DNA of 64,000 bases from Vampirovibrio chlorellavorus (GTDB taxonomy: Bacteria > Cyanobacteriota > Vampirovibrionia > Vampirovibrionales > Vampirovibrionaceae). Below the pieces are notes generated by a model. The model worked only from the letters and a program-made list of their open reading frames with translations, was not told where the DNA came from and ran no database searches. The DNA lies in assembly GCA_003149345.1 (NCBI GenBank), contig QFWI01000016.1:62001-126000 (forward strand). Reading direction: 5' to 3'. The translations under genes and the position numbers were made by a program. Below are positions 1 through 7,490 of this stretch, piece by piece (position 1 is the stretch's first letter; the number at the start of each line of letters is the position of its first letter).

Positions 1-1
1 G

Positions 2-100
2 GGAGGGCTGGGAGCGGGCTCTGGTGGTTTCAGCGCCTTTGGGGGGCAAGCCGATCCGAACGCTTACCGTCCCCGCAAGCCGTTGGCTTTTACCGCCTAG
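2..100 (+). CDS. C-terminal fragment of an unidentified protein
   Basis: An open frame enters from the left edge and ends at TAG (98-100). It encodes about 32 residues, Gly/Ser-rich at first and then a short basic/proline tail ending in PLAFTA. It converges on queE, whose stop lies 10 bp further on. The Gly-rich composition fits a disordered C-terminus, but nothing identifies a family. It could be a chance open frame. Confidence 0.35.
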   Translation, partial: GGLGAGSGGFSAFGGQADPNAYRPRKPLAFTA

Positions 101-110
101 AAAGCGGAGG

Positions 111-902
111 CTATAGCACGTTCAGCATTTTATGGGTTTGGGGAATGACCCGCACGTCGTCAAAGTATTGGGTCAGGTAGTTTTCGGCGGCAAACACCTG
201 GCTGGGCAGGATGGAGACGGTGCGATCGCTCAGGCTGGTTTCCGGCTGCAGAATAATGGGGGTTTGCCGATGGGTGACAATGCCCCGCACCTCGGCCAGC
301 TCTTCCAGGGTGGTGCGCTGGTTAAAGACCAGCTTGATGAAGCATTCCGTGGTCGGGTGGCTTTGGGCCGTGGCGTAAAATCGGGCGTGATTTTCAAATT
401 GGGGGGCTTCGCCGGTGGCCGATGGCAATTTGATGTCCATGGCGATAATATCAGTCCAGGGCAGCACGCTTTCCAGAAAGTCAGCTTGGGTGCCGCTGGT
501 CTCCAGGTAGGTTTTGGAGAGTCTTTGAATGTCCGGGAACACCGAGCGCAAAAACTGGTGATACAGTAAGGGCTCCCCACCGGTAAAGCTGACGCTGTGG
601 TGTTTGGCGGTTTTCAGCAAGGACTGGATAATCTCCACCAGCGTTTCTGCGGACAAAGGGTTGTGATGATATTCAATGATGCCGCTTCCGGGTGGTGTTT
701 CCACATGGCATTGCCCGGTGGGTGAGGTCATGGGTGTGTCACAGTAGGCGCATTTTAAATGACAATGGGCAAACCGGACGAACACCTGTCGTTTGCCCAC
801 GTAAATCCCTTCCCCTTGAATGGAGGAAAAGACTTCCTGTACCGGAGCGGTTTTGAGGCTTTCAGGGGTGAGGGAGGGATCGGTTAGGGGATGAATGGCC
901 AT
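111..902 (-). CDS. queE: 7-carboxy-7-deazaguanine synthase QueE (radical SAM)
   Basis: QueE converts 6-carboxy-tetrahydropterin to 7-carboxy-7-deazaguanine, the third step towards preQ0 and queuosine. The protein has the family N-terminus (VQEVFSSIQGEGIYVGKRQVFVRF) followed by the cluster motif CHLKCAYCD (CxxxCxxC), then the SAM-binding SFTGGEPLL. From the ATG at 902 it is 263 aa, a little longer than many QueE proteins. In-frame ATG (959) and TTG (980) codons lie upstream, none with a convincing ribosome site, so the start is uncertain. tgt at 22.7 kb supplies the later queuosine step, so the organism probably makes Q de novo. It is divergent from the GHL10 gene. Confidence 0.9.
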   Translation of the reverse strand: MAIHPLTDPSLTPESLKTAPVQEVFSSIQGEGIYVGKRQVFVRFAHCHLKCAYCDTPMTSPTGQCHVETPPGSGIIEYHHNPLSAETLVEIIQSLLKTAKHHSVSFTGGEPLLYHQFLRSVFPDIQRLSKTYLETSGTQADFLESVLPWTDIIAMDIKLPSATGEAPQFENHARFYATAQSHPTTECFIKLVFNQRTTLEELAEVRGIVTHRQTPIILQPETSLSDRTVSILPSQVFAAENYLTQYFDDVRVIPQTHKMLNVL

Positions 903-1046
903 GGCGGTTGTTCTGGATTGCGACAGTGTTCGTAGATATTGTAATACGATCGCCGCCATTCCGGGAGATATGGAACGCAAATTAAGACCGCTTGGTGCCG
1001 AAGGAAATCCGTTCCGGGAAACAAGTCGTCAGGAAACGCGTCAGTC

Positions 1047-1055
1047 TGGTATAGT
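1047..1055 (+). promoter_or_regulatory. Putative extended -10 promoter of the GHL10 gene
   Basis: TGGTATAGT fits the extended -10 pattern TGnTATAAT with one mismatch. It lies about 40 bp upstream of the GTG start at 1096. No good -35 is visible. Low-certainty motif call. Confidence 0.3.
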
Positions 1056-1095
1056 CAAAGTATGGATAGACTTTAGTGGTTTAAAGGAGACTGTG

Positions 1096-3441
1096 GTGCA
1101 GCGCTGGAAAAAAATGCAGGCCTTTGCCTTGGCGTCCGTGGGAATTCTGGGGAGTTTATGGCTGACTTCCGCTTGGGCTCAGCGGGCCTTACAGGTGATT
1201 GGCCCGGACGGGCAACCACAGGATATTACGGCCCGCAATGCGGCCAGAGAAGCTGATTCGCTGATTCTTTACGATCCGGCCTTTGGGCCTTCCACACGCA
1301 CCAATAGCTTTGGGGTGGAAGTGATTGCCAAGCCCTTGTCCGTCAATCGGGTTCAGGGACAAGAGGTGAAAACATACCAGGTGTCCGATGTGATCAGCGT
1401 GTGGGATTGCCAGTCCAACCAGTTGCTCAGTTGCGGCAACGCCACGATTCCGCAAAACGGGGTGGTTTTATCGGCCATTGGCAGCAAGCGGGACTGGCTT
1501 AAAACCCTCAAACCCGGTGATTTGCTCAAGATTGAAGAGGCCTGGTTCCAGCAGCGGCAAACCCGCCTGGATGTGGTCAACCCGTCGGCCACCAATAATC
1601 CCAACGGTTCTGGCTTTCCCGGCTTTCGGGCCTCCAACCAGATTGTGATGTATGATGCCCGCTACCCCAAGCCCACCACCGGCACCAACGAGTTTGGGTT
1701 TGAAGTGACGGTGCGCAACGGCATCGTGGTGGCTCAGGAAGGCTCAGACTCCACCATCCCGGCAGATGGCTTCGTGCTGAGTGGCCATGGCAAGGGGCGC
1801 AGCTGGTTAATCGCCAATGCCCCCCTGGGCGCCCATGTGGAGATCAGCCCGGAAAACGGTACGGTGCTTGCTTATACCGACTTTAGCACTTACGTGTACC
1901 AGTTTGATCAGGAATGGGCCAAGAGCCCGTGTGCGGATCAGGCCTGGAGCGTTACCGGGAAGCTGGATGCTGCCTGCAAGGCCATTCGGGATCAGAAAGA
2001 GGAAGCGATTCGCCTCAACGCGGAAGGCAAGACCGAGCAGGCCGCCCAGAATATTGCTCAAGCCCTGGAAAGCACCCACCGACGCTTATGGGCCAGTTAC
2101 AAGGCCTTTCCCGCTGACACCATTCGGGGCGCCTGGCATCGTCCCGTCGAAAAGACACCGGCGGCCATTGGTGAAACCCTGGATCGTCTGAAAGCGGCAG
2201 GGATGAATACTGTCTTTCTGGAAACCTTTTTTCACGGCTACACCATTTTCCCCTCTCAAACGTATCAGGCCTATGGACTCCCCGCTCAAAATCCCAAGTT
2301 TCAGGGCGTGGATCTCTTGCAGGCCTGGGTACAACAGGCCCATCAGCGCAACATGAAAGTCCATGTGTGGTTCCAGACCTTTTATGGCGGAACCAACGCT
2401 TACTTGCCGCCGGGCCCCATCCTGAGCCGTTATCCCGCTTGGGCCAATGTGCAGTTCGCGGCGCTGAGTCCTCAGAAACTACCCGGCACTGTCCCGGCGG
2501 TGGGGCAACCTGCGATGAACGGCGTGAGCCGGGTCTATAGCGCCACGGCCAAGGCCAGCTCATCCCCTTCGGTGGACTCGAATGGGAAACCCACCCCGCT
2601 GGTGGTTTTGAAAACCCCGGAAAAGCCGGTGGCCTCCAATCTGGAGTTGGGCGCTTACTTTCTGGATCCGGCCAACCCCGAGGTGCAAGGATTTCTGCTG
2701 AAGTTGGTGGATGAAATCGTCAGCCGCTACGATGTGGATGGCTTCCAGCTGGATTATATTCGCTATCCGGCCAGCTTCCCCTCCGATCGCTTCAGTTACC
2801 GTAAAACCACCTGGGGCTATACGGAAGTGGCCCGAAAGGCCTTCAAGGCGCAGTATGGAATCGATCCGGCTGATATTGATCCCAAAAATCCTGAGTTTGA
2901 GAATTTATGGAAGGCCTGGAACGCTTACAAGGTCACTCAGGTCAATCAGTTTGTGCAAAAGGCCACCCAGTTAGTCCACCAGAAAAAGCCTGCCGTCAAA
3001 ATCTCCGCGGCGGTATTCCCCGATGCGGACAGCGCCCTGGCGGTGAAGCATCAGGATTGGGCCGCCTGGGCCCAGAATGGCTGGATCGACTTTTTTGCGC
3101 CCATGACCCTGACCAGCGCCACCAAGGTGGTGGAGCGGGATACCCGCACCATGATCGGGCGGACGGCTGGCAAAGTGCCCGTTTATTCCGGGATTTTCGG
3201 GCCATTCAACAATAACGCCGCCGAACTGGTGCTTAGCCAGATTGATACGGCCAAGCAGGCCGGAGCCAGTGGCTACGTGTTGTTTGATACCGCTCATCTC
3301 ACCAGTCGCATGCTGGAAGCGCTGACAGCGGTGCAGGCACCTCAGCAAACGGTGGTTCCCGTCACGCCTACGGTCAAGCCGGTCGTGGACGAGGCCCCCG
3401 TCAAGCCCAAGAAGCGTCGCTTTTTGTGGTGGCGCAAGTAG
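1096..3441 (+). CDS. Exported GHL10 (DUF187) family glycoside-hydrolase-like protein
   Basis: Predicted secreted protein of 781 aa. The GTG at 1096 is chosen because AAAGGAG lies 6-7 nt upstream and a signal peptide follows directly (ASVGILGSLWLTSAWA, cut near residue 29). The next ~270 residues hold two copies of a module with the pattern YD...TxTNxFGxEV then VLSxxGxxxxWL (about residues 55-145 and 180-260). A GHL10 TIM barrel follows (about 345-745), with RGAWHRPV at its start and the family hallmark DGFQLDYIRYP near 548-558. The tail is basic (KPKKRRFLWWRK). GHL10 proteins are thought to act on envelope or exopolysaccharide glycans; the substrate here is unknown. Longer upstream starts would overlap queE and bury the signal peptide. 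Confidence 0.85.
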   Translation: MQRWKKMQAFALASVGILGSLWLTSAWAQRALQVIGPDGQPQDITARNAAREADSLILYDPAFGPSTRTNSFGVEVIAKPLSVNRVQGQEVKTYQVSDVISVWDCQSNQLLSCGNATIPQNGVVLSAIGSKRDWLKTLKPGDLLKIEEAWFQQRQTRLDVVNPSATNNPNGSGFPGFRASNQIVMYDARYPKPTTGTNEFGFEVTVRNGIVVAQEGSDSTIPADGFVLSGHGKGRSWLIANAPLGAHVEISPENGTVLAYTDFSTYVYQFDQEWAKSPCADQAWSVTGKLDAACKAIRDQKEEAIRLNAEGKTEQAAQNIAQALESTHRRLWASYKAFPADTIRGAWHRPVEKTPAAIGETLDRLKAAGMNTVFLETFFHGYTIFPSQTYQAYGLPAQNPKFQGVDLLQAWVQQAHQRNMKVHVWFQTFYGGTNAYLPPGPILSRYPAWANVQFAALSPQKLPGTVPAVGQPAMNGVSRVYSATAKASSSPSVDSNGKPTPLVVLKTPEKPVASNLELGAYFLDPANPEVQGFLLKLVDEIVSRYDVDGFQLDYIRYPASFPSDRFSYRKTTWGYTEVARKAFKAQYGIDPADIDPKNPEFENLWKAWNAYKVTQVNQFVQKATQLVHQKKPAVKISAAVFPDADSALAVKHQDWAAWAQNGWIDFFAPMTLTSATKVVERDTRTMIGRTAGKVPVYSGIFGPFNNNAAELVLSQIDTAKQAGASGYVLFDTAHLTSRMLEALTAVQAPQQTVVPVTPTVKPVVDEAPVKPKKRRFLWWRK

Positions 3442-3465
3442 AGGTTGCTTTTCAGGATTGACGAT

Positions 3466-3494
3466 GAAGGCGGCTTGCGGGGCGGGTCGCCTTC
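3466..3494 (+). terminator. Possible terminator after the GHL10 gene
   Basis: GAAGGCG and CGCCTTC form a perfect 7-bp stem with a 15-nt loop, 25 bp after the stop codon. The downstream sequence (AGGTTCTTTC) is only weakly T-rich, so intrinsic termination is possible but not strong. Confidence 0.35.
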
Positions 3495-3559
3495 AGGTTC
3501 TTTCAAAATTCCGTACTGACAACGATTTGTTTTTTAATACTATACAAACGTGGATAGAG

Positions 3560-3576
3560 TTGCGTATAATACGCAA
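3560..3576. promoter_or_regulatory. 17-bp palindrome containing a -10 box
   Basis: TTGCGTATAATACGCAA is a perfect palindrome around one central base, and it contains TATAAT (3565-3570). A half site TTGCGTAC recurs at 3595-3602. The downstream gene starts at 3652. A dyad on top of a -10 hexamer is typical of a repressor operator; the regulator is unknown. Confidence 0.5.
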
Positions 3577-3631
3577 ATACGTTACTTCTTGTGCTTGCGT
3601 ACTAAATGCTTCAACAGGTTCACTTAAACAG

Positions 3632-3649
3632 GTACAAAGGATAGAGAGA
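3632..3649. repeat. Left arm of an 18-bp inverted repeat around the 104-aa gene
   Basis: GGTACAAAGGATAGAGAG matches the reverse complement of 4258-4275 at 17 of 18 positions. The arms enclose the 104-aa gene and the palindromic element at 3974-4143, about 640 bp in all. Confidence 0.55.
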
Positions 3650-3651
3650 TT

Positions 3652-3966
3652 GTGAGTTATCAGCCTTGCCGATGGTATGACCCCTATCCACGGTTGGCAT
3701 TTGCCCTAAAATTGCTGTATCTGGCCCCCGGCGCCATGCGCCTGACGGTGGCCCGACAGATTCAGCGGTTTTTGGTGGAGCAGTGGGACACCCCTCAGGT
3801 GCGCAAGGTGTTGCAGGAGATTCGGGTGAAGGCCAACGGCAATCGTTGGTACGATCAGGATCAGGAAACGGCCCAAACCGTGGAATTGCTGAAAAACAGC
3901 CCGGACTTTCTAAAAAGCCGAGTGGCTGAAAACATGCTGCAACTATTGATGGCGGAATCGGCCTAA
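3652..3966 (+). CDS. Hypothetical protein, 104 aa
   Basis: Starts at GTG just after the inverted-repeat arm and follows the palindromic promoter/operator at 3560-3576. The protein is soluble, Arg- and Gln-rich and probably helical, with two Trp-Tyr patches (CRWYDPYP and NRWYDQDQ). It has no signal peptide or membrane segment. I do not recognise the family. Codon use resembles the neighbours. The gene stands alone, with its own likely promoter and a repeat element immediately downstream. Confidence 0.6.
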   Translation: MSYQPCRWYDPYPRLAFALKLLYLAPGAMRLTVARQIQRFLVEQWDTPQVRKVLQEIRVKANGNRWYDQDQETAQTVELLKNSPDFLKSRVAENMLQLLMAESA

Positions 3967-3973
3967 AAGGCGT

Positions 3974-4143
3974 CTTTATATAAAATCAGGTAAGGCTGCC
4001 CTCACAGCCCGTTTCTAAAACTGCGTGCAGCTCAGGCAGCTCATTGTAGGCTGTAGCAATTTTCTCAGCCCGGATTTTCAACTCGCTGTGCTCAAACAGT
4101 TACAAACGGGTTTGAGGGCAGCCTTACCTAATTTGATATAAAG
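3974..4143. repeat. Palindromic repeat element, copy 1 (about 170 bp)
   Basis: The ends are 31-bp inverted repeats with two mismatches (CTTTATAT.AAAT.AGGTAAGGCTGCCCTCA), and pairing continues more loosely through CCCGTTT.TAA. Inside the left half is the core TAAAACTGCGTGCAGCTCAG, which recurs in the elements near 35.4 kb and 39.7 kb. It has no coding capacity, so it resembles a MITE or large REP-type element. Confidence 0.75.
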
Positions 4144-4257
4144 AGTGGGGATGCTTGGACCGGGGCTCAAGTGCTATGAATGTAAAATTTTCTTCAAGCA
4201 TGCCTGATTTCGCATGACATTTTCCAGTCTGCGATCATAGAATAATCCAAACTCTAA

Positions 4258-4275
4258 CTCTCTATCCTTTGTGCC
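4258..4275. repeat. Right arm of the 18-bp inverted repeat
   Basis: CTCTCTATCCTTTGTGCC is the inverted partner of 3632-3649 (17/18). It lies between the palindromic element and the T8 run. Confidence 0.55.
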
Positions 4276-4376
4276 TTTGCATGTTTCGGCTTGCACAGGC
4301 TTTTTTTTCGCCATAAAACGGCTTAAAATAACGCCAAACGAAAGCCCATTGCGCTGGCTGTTCGGTGCTTTTTGGC

Positions 4377-5906
4377 TTAGTGCTTGGGTTTGAGGGTGGG
4401 GAAGGCAATGACGTCCCGAATGTTGGGCGAATTGGTCAGGATCATAATTAAGCGATCGATCCCAATACCCAAGCCACCGCAGGGAGGCATGCCGTATTCC
4501 AGCGCCGTAATGTAGTCTTCATCCATCTGGTGGGCTTCATCGTTGCCGGAATCCCGTTGGGCCATCTGGCTTTCAAACCGTTGCCGCTGATCCAGCGGAT
4601 CACTGAGTTCTGAAAAGGCGTTGGCGATTTCCCAGCCGTACACACGGGTCTCAAAACGCTCTACCAGTCTGGGGTTGTCCCGGTGCTCCTTGGCCAAGGG
4701 CGAGATTTCACGGGGGTAGTCGGTAATGTGGATGGGTTGAATCAGCTTGTGTTCAACCTTATCCTCAAATACCTTTTCCAGCGCATAGCCCCAGGTATCG
4801 TATTCTTCCACGAATACGCCCAGGCCTTTAGCGGCGTTGCGGGCGGCTTCATCGGTGTCGATGGTGGCAAAGTCCACGCCGGTTTCTTCTTTTACGCAAT
4901 CAATCATGGACTTGCGAGGCCAGGGGCCAGCCAGGTCAATTTCCGTGCCTTGGAAGTCAATCTTAGTGGTACCCAGCACCTTTTGGGCTACGGTGGTTAC
5001 GATTTCCTCGGTTAAGTCCATCATGTCGTTGTAGTCGGCATAGGCCTGGTACAGCTCGATCATGGTGAATTCCGGGTTGTGTTTGGGAGAGATGCCTTCG
5101 TTTCGGAAGTTCCGGTTCAGCTCAAACACCTTTTCGGAAATGCCGCCCACAATCAGCCGCTTCAGGAACAGTTCCGGGGCGATGCGCAGGTACATGTCAA
5201 TTTCAAGGGTATTATGATGGGTCACAAAGGGACGGGCCGCTGCTCCCCCGGCCAGGGTTTGCAGCATGGGGGTTTCCACTTCCAAAAAGTCTTTGTCCAG
5301 CAGCAGTTTGCGGATTTCAGCGATGATTTTGCTGCGCTTGACTAAGGTATCCCGGCTGTCCGGGTTCACAATGAGATCCAGATAGCGCTGCCGGTAGCGG
5401 GTTTCCACATCGGTCAGCCCATGATACTTCTCCGGCAGTGGCAACAAGGATTTCCCCAGAATCTGCAACTGCCGGGTCTTAACGCTCAGTTCGCCTCGGG
5501 GGGTGCGCCGGATGGTGCCGGTGGCTCCGATCATATCGCCCACGTCCACCAGCTTCAGGGCCTCCATCATCTCTGGAGACAGGTTTTCCTTGTGGCAAAA
5601 CACCTGAATTTTGCCGCTGGGGTCTTGCAGGTCAATAAACAGGCCGCTATTACGCAGGGCCATCACTCGACCGGCCACGGAAACCACGTCCTCGGTTTCC
5701 ACGCCATTTTCCAGAGCGGCGTATTTGGCTTGCAGGGTGGCGTTGTCGCTGGTTTTTTCAAAATGGTAAGGGAAGGGATTTTGCCCCAGTTTGCGCCAGC
5801 TTTCCAGCTTATCAATACGGCCCTGGCGGATTTGGGCGGCATGCTCACTGGTGTGCGGGGTGTTTTCCGCTGGAGAGGTCGATTGGGCGGCTGGCGTTTT
5901 GCTCAT
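4377..5906 (-). CDS. lysS: Lysyl-tRNA synthetase, class II
   Basis: Charges tRNA-Lys with lysine in the cytosol. From ATG 5906 the protein is 509 aa, the normal length for bacterial class II LysRS; an upstream non-ATG start would add about 28 non-conserved residues. An N-terminal OB-fold precedes the class II core: motif 2 reads FRNEGISPKHNPEFTMIE near residue 260, and motif 3 is GLGIGIDRLIMIL near the C-terminus. The first ~20 residues are a Ser/Thr/Pro-rich extension. It is divergent from the ketol-acid reductoisomerase gene with only 86 bp between them, so the two share a promoter region. Confidence 0.97.
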   Translation of the reverse strand: MSKTPAAQSTSPAENTPHTSEHAAQIRQGRIDKLESWRKLGQNPFPYHFEKTSDNATLQAKYAALENGVETEDVVSVAGRVMALRNSGLFIDLQDPSGKIQVFCHKENLSPEMMEALKLVDVGDMIGATGTIRRTPRGELSVKTRQLQILGKSLLPLPEKYHGLTDVETRYRQRYLDLIVNPDSRDTLVKRSKIIAEIRKLLLDKDFLEVETPMLQTLAGGAAARPFVTHHNTLEIDMYLRIAPELFLKRLIVGGISEKVFELNRNFRNEGISPKHNPEFTMIELYQAYADYNDMMDLTEEIVTTVAQKVLGTTKIDFQGTEIDLAGPWPRKSMIDCVKEETGVDFATIDTDEAARNAAKGLGVFVEEYDTWGYALEKVFEDKVEHKLIQPIHITDYPREISPLAKEHRDNPRLVERFETRVYGWEIANAFSELSDPLDQRQRFESQMAQRDSGNDEAHQMDEDYITALEYGMPPCGGLGIGIDRLIMILTNSPNIRDVIAFPTLKPKH

Positions 5907-5953
5907 GGGGATGGATCTCTTTGAATCAGATTTTATTTTGATTTTTGAGACTC

Positions 5954-5959
5954 TATAAT
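5954..5959 (+). promoter_or_regulatory. -10 box TATAAT in the lysS/ilvC-like divergent region
   Basis: A perfect TATAAT lies 33 bp before the ATG at 5993. A T-rich stretch stands where a -35 would be, with no clear consensus. It would drive the ilvC-like gene. Confidence 0.45.
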
Positions 5960-5992
5960 AACCGAAAAGGTTTGTCCGTCGTGGGGTCAATT

Positions 5993-6979
5993 ATGTCAAA
6001 ACCCATTTTACAAGAGAATGACATCAATCTTCAGCCGATTCTGGATCGACGGGTGGTGATGGTGGGCTATGGCAATCAGGGACGGCCTCATGCCTTGAAT
6101 TTGCGCGACTCTGGCGTGTCTGTCAAAATCGGGGCGCGCCCGGAGAGTCAAAAGCGAACGGTGGCCCTGGAAGATGGCTTTGAGGTTCTGCCGTTGCCGG
6201 AAGCCCTGACCTGGGCGGATGTGGTGATGCTGGCCTTGCCGGATGAAGTGATGGGCTCGGTCTATCCGCAAAGCATTGCGCCTCACCTGTCGGCCGGAAA
6301 AGCCCTGGGTTTTGTGCATGGGCTGGTCATTCACGAAGGCTGGGTACAACCCAGTGCGGATTTAGACGTGTTTATGGTGGCTCCCAAGGCCCAGGGGCTG
6401 GGGGTACGTAATAAGTATGTGGCGGGTGGCGGTGTGCCCGGTTTGTATGCGGTGCATCAAAATGCCACGGGGAACGCTGAAAGAATCGCCTTGGCCTACG
6501 CCAAAGCCATTGGCTGCGCTCGGGTGGGGGTCATGGAAACCACCTTTGCCGAAGAGGCCATTTGCGATTTATTTTCCGAGCAGGCCGTGTTGTGCGGCGG
6601 GCTGACTGGCCTGATTAAAGCGGCCTTTGATACCTTGGTGGAACGGGGCTTTTCCCCGGAAGTGGCCTATTTTGAGTGCTTGTATGAGGTAAAATTAATC
6701 GCCGATTTGCTGCACGAGCGAGGCATTACCGGTATGCGTCAGGGCATTAGCTCCACGGCCCTGTATGGAGATATCAGCCAAGGGGAGCGGGTCATTGACG
6801 CTCACGTGCGGGAAACCATGCGGCAGGTGCTGGATGAGATTGTGACCGGGCGCTTCAGTCAGGCTATGCAAACGGAATTTGCTGGGGGTAAGCCCCGCAT
6901 TCAACAGGCTTTGTGGCAGGATGAGCAGCATTTGATTGAGCGCACCCATCGGGATCTGCGGGAACGCTTGAAGTTTTAG
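5993..6979 (+). CDS. ilvC: Ketol-acid reductoisomerase, divergent
   Basis: Predicted NADPH- and Mg-dependent enzyme of branched-chain amino acid synthesis (acetolactate to dihydroxyisovalerate), 328 aa. The Rossmann motif GYGNQGRPHALNLRDSG and the C-terminal knotted domain are present, with the metal-binding acidic residues in DLFSEQAVLCGG and FECLYEVKLI. Usual signatures are altered: the family KGPG segment reads APKAQGLGVR, and SISNTAEYGD reads GISSTALYGD. The residues expected to bind metal survive, so activity is plausible. It could instead be a specialised paralogue using another 2-keto substrate. No other ilv gene is nearby. The ATG at 5993 starts the conserved region. Confidence 0.85.
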   Translation: MSKPILQENDINLQPILDRRVVMVGYGNQGRPHALNLRDSGVSVKIGARPESQKRTVALEDGFEVLPLPEALTWADVVMLALPDEVMGSVYPQSIAPHLSAGKALGFVHGLVIHEGWVQPSADLDVFMVAPKAQGLGVRNKYVAGGGVPGLYAVHQNATGNAERIALAYAKAIGCARVGVMETTFAEEAICDLFSEQAVLCGGLTGLIKAAFDTLVERGFSPEVAYFECLYEVKLIADLLHERGITGMRQGISSTALYGDISQGERVIDAHVRETMRQVLDEIVTGRFSQAMQTEFAGGKPRIQQALWQDEQHLIERTHRDLRERLKF

Positions 6980-7004
6980 CCCTCCCATCGCCGACCTTTT
7001 CAGG

Positions 7005-7030
7005 GAGACTCCCCACAAGTGGGCGGTCTC
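7005..7030 (+). terminator. Hairpin after the ilvC-like gene
   Basis: GAGAC-TC-CCCAC-AA-GTGGG-CG-GTCTC folds into an interrupted stem, 26 bp after the stop. No T-run follows, so it may be a processing or pause hairpin rather than an intrinsic terminator. Confidence 0.35.
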
Positions 7031-7044
7031 GGTTATGATGAGAG

Positions 7045-7077
7045 AGTGCATTTACATTTCAAATGTAAAGCTGCACT
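7045..7077. promoter_or_regulatory. Long palindrome upstream of the 68-aa gene
   Basis: The centre TTTACATTTCAAATGTAAA (7051-7069) is a perfect 19-bp dyad around one base. AGTGCA and TGCACT extend the symmetry outward with a two-base bulge. No T-run follows. It is probably an operator for the gene starting at 7183, or alternatively a leader hairpin. Confidence 0.5.
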
Positions 7078-7182
7078 GTTTGAGGGCCCGCAACTTTTTG
7101 GATGGATTGTCTTTAATAGAGAGTGAACCGGAAAGTTTTAAAAACCGTGAGTTAGGGAATTACATCCAGGAGTCATTTTTCT

Positions 7183-7389
7183 ATGAGCTATCTGTCCATC
7201 CTTGAAAGGAAATCTGCCTGCATGAAACGGACTGAGAATGACGAGATTCTGCAAATTTTAGATCGATTGGAAAAATTGAGCGTCCGCCCGGAAAATCCGG
7301 GTCTGGGCTATCGCAATCTGGAAACCATCAACGCGCTGGTCAATACCCTGCGTGAAAAACTGGAATCCAAGGTGAACGTGGGAAGCTAG
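7183..7389 (+). CDS. Hypothetical small protein, 68 aa
   Basis: An AGGAG sits about 10 nt before the ATG at 7183; a second in-frame ATG at 7222 would give 55 aa. The protein is charged and probably one long amphipathic helix (NDEILQILDRLEKLSVR), then a short break and a second helix (LETINALVNTLREKLESKV). This is coiled-coil-like, with no membrane segment. I do not recognise the family. It is monocistronic, preceded by the palindrome at 7045-7077 and closed by the terminator at 7421-7467. Confidence 0.65.
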   Translation: MSYLSILERKSACMKRTENDEILQILDRLEKLSVRPENPGLGYRNLETINALVNTLREKLESKVNVGS

Positions 7390-7420
7390 TCCCAAAACCG
7401 AATTTGCCTTTTCAAACAGA

Positions 7421-7467
7421 AACAAGCCCCGCATCCAAAGAAGTTCAAAGGAGTGTACGGGGCTTGT
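7421..7467. terminator. Bidirectional terminator between the 68-aa gene and mdh
   Basis: AACAAGCCCCG pairs perfectly with CGGGGCTTGTT across a 25-nt loop. It sits between two convergent genes and can serve both. Confidence 0.7.
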
Positions 7468-7490
7468 TGTGTTGAATCGGGTCTGACGTT

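Larger units (their letters stand above)
3967..4376. other. Gene-free region between the 104-aa gene and lysS
   Basis: Holds the palindromic element at 3974-4143 and the right inverted-repeat arm at 4258-4275. A T8 run at 4301-4308 follows a weak TGTGC/GCACA stem (4270-4297), which could end plus-strand transcription. No credible ORF is visible. Confidence 0.6.

Noticed and set aside
132..569. 145-aa plus-strand frame over queE
   Set aside because: Shadow of queE; low-quality composition and no ribosome site, while the minus frame has clear radical SAM motifs.
3458..3655. 65-aa frame between the GHL10 gene and the 104-aa gene
   Set aside because: It runs through a probable terminator hairpin and the palindromic promoter/operator and has no recognisable pattern.
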